From Diadema setosum (Eukaryota > Echinodermata > Echinoidea > Diadematoida > Diadematidae), in NCBI GenBank assembly GCA_033980235.1, contig CM067067.1:28294451-28358450 (forward strand): a stretch of DNA of 64,000 nucleotides. The letters run 5' to 3'. How positions within the stretch are numbered: position 1 is the first letter of the stretch; each line of letters begins with the position of its first letter. Position numbers and translations under genes: made by a program. The notes beneath the pieces were generated by a model. It ran no database searches. It was not told where the DNA came from and worked only from the letters and a program-made list of their open reading frames with translations. This document shows, in pieces, positions 60,000 through 64,000 of the stretch.

Positions 60000-61693
60000 C
60001 AAAAAAACAAAAAAACAAAACAAAACAAAAACGTGTAACAATTGCAGTGATATAGGATGGAAAAATATTCAGAAAGGAAGGTCCATGTGTGTTTTTGTTA
60101 TTATTTCCCTTGCACAGCCATAATGACGTTACGTGGACACAAGCGTGGAAAACTCCACACTGACATGCTTGTTTGTTTGTTTGTTTGCTTGCTTGCTCTA
60201 ACCATGTGCAGAAAGTGATACTGGAGGAAGAAGAATAAATATAATGAAGTGGGAGTTATGGCATTAGTCTGACGGTCATCAAAAGGAAAAAAAATATATA
60301 TGATAGCGTTGATTGTAGATTGCATTTGTTGGTTGTTGCAGTGGTTGGTAAAGTGCGTGTTGTACACTATGGAGATGTACCTTGAGTTCCCCCCCCCAGG
60401 AAAAAAAATTTTGATTCTTCTTTTGTTACACTAGATTTGGTAATCAAAAATTAATATCTGAATGGTGAAAGTGATAAATACAGTCATGTTTGGTAATACT
60501 TTCGTGACCCTGTACATGTATTTGTATTAGTAATGACAAGTTTAGATCTAATTTAGATTTAAACAGAGATACTCAAATTGCTTTAATTGTTAAACCTAAA
60601 GATGAAATGTGTGTCATATGTTTGTTGTTGTTGTTGTTGTTGTTGTTTTTTACATCTAGTCTAGTAGACTAGTAGTAGTCCACGACTAGGGCCTATAGGC
60701 CTAAAGGCCCTAGGTACCTTAGCACTCGACTTGACCATGTTGATGAACAGATAATGAACTGTATGTCACAAAACAGATCTATGGATTGAAAATGGAAACA
60801 GCTCAGTTCCACGTCCAAGCTTCCCGATTCCGTCGATCATTGTTGTGCTACCATGACCATATATGCGGCTCGGACCGCTGAACTTTGCTTAGTACATACA
60901 GATTGTAATGTGTACAGTCGGCACGCGAGCTAAGCGAGGCCTCCCAACGCGGCCGCGGTGGGGAGCTGTCGGGTATCCGTACGTACAGTACTACAATCTA
61001 GCTCGATCTACTAGTACTACATTGTATAGCAGCCGCTCAGCTCAGCTAGCTCAGCTCATCCAGTCGTGCGTGCGCTTCTACGCTCGTTGTTATGTCACTG
61101 ACAAACCTGCGCAGCTAGGATGCTGTTTTATTTTTTATACTGTTTTTTTATTATGAACTTGCATACCGCAATGGGGTGATCGATTTGATTAACTATCAAA
61201 CTATCAAAAAGATGTTAAAACAAAACTTACAACACTGGGGTTAAAACACCTTCCACCCTGCTTTATCTCAAAAGCATAAATTTGCATGTGGGGAAAGAGT
61301 TACATCAGTATAAGTGATTTCCAGAATACCATGTAATGTATAGGTTTGCACCAGAAGTTACATAAGTTACATAACCTAAGACAATGGTTTGCACAGGTAA
61401 AGAGAGTGCAAGATAAAACACAGATACGACAAAAGTTACAACAGAGTTAAAATGGTGTTCAGAATAATGATTTGTCACAGAAGACTTAAAACGGACTCAG
61501 AATATCAACCGTTTTTAAATGCTGTGTGGTCTTTTGTCATGTATAGGTATTATTGACTACATAGAGTAACTTACTCCTGAAGAAAGGAGTGATGAATTTC
61601 AATTATAAAATAGGCACGTTAGAGGACAATATTAAACAACAAAACAAAATGTTCTCAGAACAAATTGAGCTTCAAAATAGATATTTTGTATAC
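60000..61693. other. MAN2A intron between window exons 1 and 2, with a CpG-rich patch
   Basis: 60000-60660 is A- and T-run-rich with a (GTT)n run at 60623-60650. 60660-61110 is richer in G, C and CpG, including CTAGTCTAGTAGACTAGTAG-type palindromes and GCGGCCGCGG. It carries no convincing frame. 61150-61693 is plain AT-rich intron. Confidence 0.5.
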
Positions 61694-61838
61694 CTGGATC
61701 ATTGTGAGAGTGAGGCACTACAAATATTCGAAGAGTTTCATCTCTCCACTGGTTGACATCATAGGAAATGTCAAAGCCTTGTTTCCATACTCCTCCACTA
61801 GGGTTATCAAACCGCAGCTTGTCATACACTTCCAGCAT
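61694..61838 (-). CDS. MAN2A: MAN2A exon 1 of window: start of GH38 catalytic domain
   Basis: It encodes 48 residues plus one base, beginning [18 protein letters not shown] and ending [10 protein letters not shown]. The HND triad supplies two of the four zinc ligands of the GH38 active site (His90 and Asp92 in Drosophila numbering). The acceptor reads cacag before ATG, and a perfect TACTAAC branch-point motif lies at 61870-61876 on the minus strand. The donor is GATCCAG|gtatac, phase 1. The ATG at 61838 is almost certainly internal, because the family has a cytoplasmic tail, a transmembrane anchor and a stem of roughly 100 or more residues before this point. I see no candidate for these in 61839-64000. 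Confidence 0.95.
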
Positions 61839-62644
61839 CTGTGATGTATGAGCAAAGAATCAAACAAGTGTTAGTACTCATACTTGGCAGTAAAGAGTTT
61901 AATGCTACATTTAGCTTGTATGGAATCCCCAAAAGAAGTAACTGCCCTGTCATAATAAAGCTTTTTAAACCAGAGTTCCCAAACAACATCTGAACAATCT
62001 TTTTATCCTGCTTGTTAGGCTGCTCCATGTTGAAGGTTGTCTGGATGTTGGTGAGGTAACTTAAAATGCTTCCCTAAGCTGCTGAGGGCAATTACCTTGA
62101 CATAACTGTAACGTCCCAACAACTTTTCTGTTAACCCATTCCATTGATCAGTTATTCTAGTGCATTCATGAATGCCCCCACACAAGATTCTTTTTGCAAG
62201 TCAACAACGAACGGACAGGTTGGTAATCCACCCGTGCGAAAGCAGGCAAGTGGTACATCCCCTTTCCCATGGTCAACTACATGTGCCATCAAACAATGCA
62301 AAACATTGATTGAGCACAAGGTATGAATAGAGCCTGTGACGGGCCCACAAATTCTTCTGTTATACACAAAAGATCCACCTGAATGAGGTCAGTGATATAA
62401 AAAATCTTCGATCTCAACCTCGATTAGAATGGGGAAAAATAGATTACAGCATTTAACAGCAAAACAAGTGCACAAGTTAAATTTGAGAAAAGGCAAATAA
62501 TACTGTGATAATGCAATTTTCATACAGAATGAAAACAGATTGATGGAAAAAACTCTAATCTTTCTATTAAAGCCATTTTTCTGGGCAGCATAACACAAAT
62601 TTCATAAACATGAATCTAGGACACGAATACAGGCACTCCTGTTA
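61839..62644. other. Sequence upstream of window exon 1 (intron)
   Basis: It holds the branch-point motif at 61870-61876. Nothing resembling the MAN2A stem or membrane anchor was found on the minus strand. Confidence 0.5.
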
Positions 62645-63635
62645 GGGCACATTTTGGTAAATTACCAAAATGTGCTGTGACATGTTATGGCACATTTTGG
62701 TAAATTACCAAAATGTGCCCTGACATGTTATGGCACATTTGGTCAATTCCATTGTGACTTATGGGACAAAGTGACAATTTTCGGCAATTTAAAACCAGTA
62801 TTTTGAGAAAATAGTTGCATCAAATGCATTTTTCTCAGTTCATGGTTAGATCCATCATATCACAGTTTATGAAAACACCATACTTAGTTTGAAAAGTATC
62901 ATTGCATTACGTACAGCAATGAAAAATTGCTGTCGTGACTTATGGGACATTTGAGGACCATCGTTTTTCACATGGGAAAGTAAGTTCTGAAATATTCTTA
63001 CACACAGAGTCTCTGGAAAGATATTTTCTTTCCTGAATGTAGCAAAGGGTTGGTGCTTACCCTGAGCCAAGTGGTATGAATATCTACTCATTGGTACAGT
63101 AGCAGGATAGGGAAAACCAGTGTGACTGATGGGACACAAAAACGTGACTTATGGGACGCTATCAACTACCACATTTTGAGATTGAGAGAATAATATTTAC
63201 TGATGCCGGAACAAGTTCTAGAACATCATAAAACCAATCTATGACCAAAGAACATTCAGAAAATAAGCCATCTGAGAATTACACAAGCTGTATTATGGTC
63301 ATAATAGCGTATCAGAAATGATACATAAATTCTGCAAAAATTGGCAATTTTTATGAAAAATGAAGGTTTTTCGGACATAACTCCACTCCACGTTCACCGA
63401 TGTTCACTAATGAGGTATCAAAATATCCGTTGTGAAAGGCTGCTTTGAGTAAACAATACCAGATCATCTAATAATGCTTCATTAATCATCTATACTCAAT
63501 AGTTTGATTTTCATAAAATGCAACCTTTCCGTGGAATTGACCATTTGGTAAATAACCAAAATGTGCTGTAACATGTTATGGCATGTTTGATAAATTTACC
63601 AAAATGTGAAGGACATTGATGGCACATTTTGGTAA
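62645..63635. mobile_element. Element with palindromic terminal repeats and GTGACTTATGGGAC motifs
   Basis: The left end has two copies of the palindrome GGCACATTTTGGTAAATTACC...AAATGTGC; the right end has diverged copies in inverse order, and TTTGGTCAATTCCA is mirrored inside both ends. Four copies of GTGACTTATGGGACA or near variants lie at about 62753, 62935, 63121 and 63145. Non-coding. Confidence 0.65.
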
Positions 63636-63689
63636 CTTTCTGTTCCTCTACAATCATCACAAAAACAAATTGTAAGTGCATTTGGTTTT

Positions 63690-64000
63690 TGTCCCCACTG
63701 AGTATGAGTAGGGACATTACAATGCTTGACATTAACAAAAAATGAAGTTTGCACAACTATCTCATTGCCATCACATGTGCCAAATTTCAAGTCAAATGCT
63801 CAAAAGCTGAGGGAGATAGCTGAATTCACAATATTGTTGCATGATTTTCATTCAAAATATGCTGTTACCATGGTAACACATTTTTCACCAATGATGTAAA
63901 ATACATGTACATTTTGCACATCTAGGTGATATACGTTCCAAATTTGAAGCCAAATGCTCAAAATCTGAGAGTTAGCTACAAGGTTATTTTATCGTATATC
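63690..64000 (+). mobile_element. Tandem-core element, left part, running off the window
   Basis: It starts TTTTTGTCCCCACTGAGTAT and carries two units with GTGCCAAATTTCAAGTCAAA, ATGCTCAAAA.CTGAG and CCATGGTAACACATTTTTCA. TGTCCCC at the tip resembles the ends of the AGGTCA elements. The right part is outside the window. Confidence 0.6.

Larger units (their letters stand above)
10269..61838 (-). other. MAN2A: Golgi alpha-mannosidase II gene (GH38), partial locus
   Basis: This is the extent of eight exons of a family 38 glycoside hydrolase. The enzyme trims two mannoses from GlcNAcMan5GlcNAc2 in the Golgi, committing N-glycans to the complex type. Joined exons total 1373 nt (about 457 residues) with no stop and with intron phases 1,2,1,1,2,0,2 and 2 at the open 3' end. 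Residues known from Golgi mannosidase II structures are present: HNDPGW (zinc His and Asp), the nucleophile Asp in [26 protein letters not shown] and QHHDGITGTA. Segments such as [19 protein letters not shown] and VQAQFGTLS recall vertebrate MAN2A2 as much as MAN2A1, so the paralogue is unresolved. Introns run from 487 bp to 14.6 kb. The membrane anchor and the C-terminal domains are not in this window. Confidence 0.95.

Noticed and set aside
61839..64000. N-terminal membrane anchor exon of MAN2A
   Set aside because: No Met-hydrophobic segment with a suitable donor and phase was found. The ATG at 61838 directly follows an acceptor and is internal.

Overview
This is a eukaryotic, AT-rich window. 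It holds one recognisable host gene, read on the minus strand, whose introns are packed with transposable elements. The gene is a Golgi alpha-mannosidase II (glycoside hydrolase family 38, MAN2A type). Eight exons with GT-AG boundaries and continuous reading phase lie between 61838 (upstream) and 10269 (downstream). They encode about 457 residues covering most of the catalytic domain. The N-terminal cytoplasmic tail and membrane anchor would lie beyond the right edge, and the C-terminal half beyond the left edge. The repeat content (short inverted-repeat elements, tandem-core elements with terminal hairpins, Penelope and CR1/Jockey-like retroelements) suggests a marine invertebrate. I favour an echinoderm, but that rests on general resemblance only.

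Layout, left to right. 1-10268: repeats only: a tRNA-derived SINE, a tandem-core element with AGGTCA arrays, a large composite repeat (5247-8200) carrying a precise nested insertion, three small inverted-repeat elements and (TA)n tracts. 10269-16218: exons 8 and 7, with a decayed Penelope-like retroelement between them. 16583-24396: a TTAA-flanked element, a second AGGTCA array, a large 'GGGGATACA' element and exon 6. 24650-31463: two 'GCCTCCG' elements, a 1-kb palindrome, a 1.7-kb inverted-repeat element and exon 5. 31680-39260: G-rich tandem repeats, a third GCCTCCG element, a 1.5-kb element with about 235-bp inverted ends, a small element with a TAG duplication, and exon 4. 39748-47052: exon 3, a LINE interrupted by four later insertions, and exon 2. 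47572-61693: a 4-kb hAT-like element filled with a minisatellite, a second copy of the composite repeat, a nested mariner-like element, a fold-back element and a 210-bp tandem repeat. 61694-64000: exon 1 and a palindrome-ended element.

The most informative signals are relational. The window holds empty and filled versions of the same sites, which define insertions exactly: TTAA duplication at 9090/9646, TAG at 38197/38744, CAAAT at 47674/51660, a 16-bp duplication around 42869-44300, and an insertion without duplication between two A residues at 6351-7131. The AGGTCA-type arrays match the DR1 nuclear-receptor site and occur in two unrelated element families inside this gene's introns. No new protein-coding system was found. 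The interest lies in the mobile-element biology.
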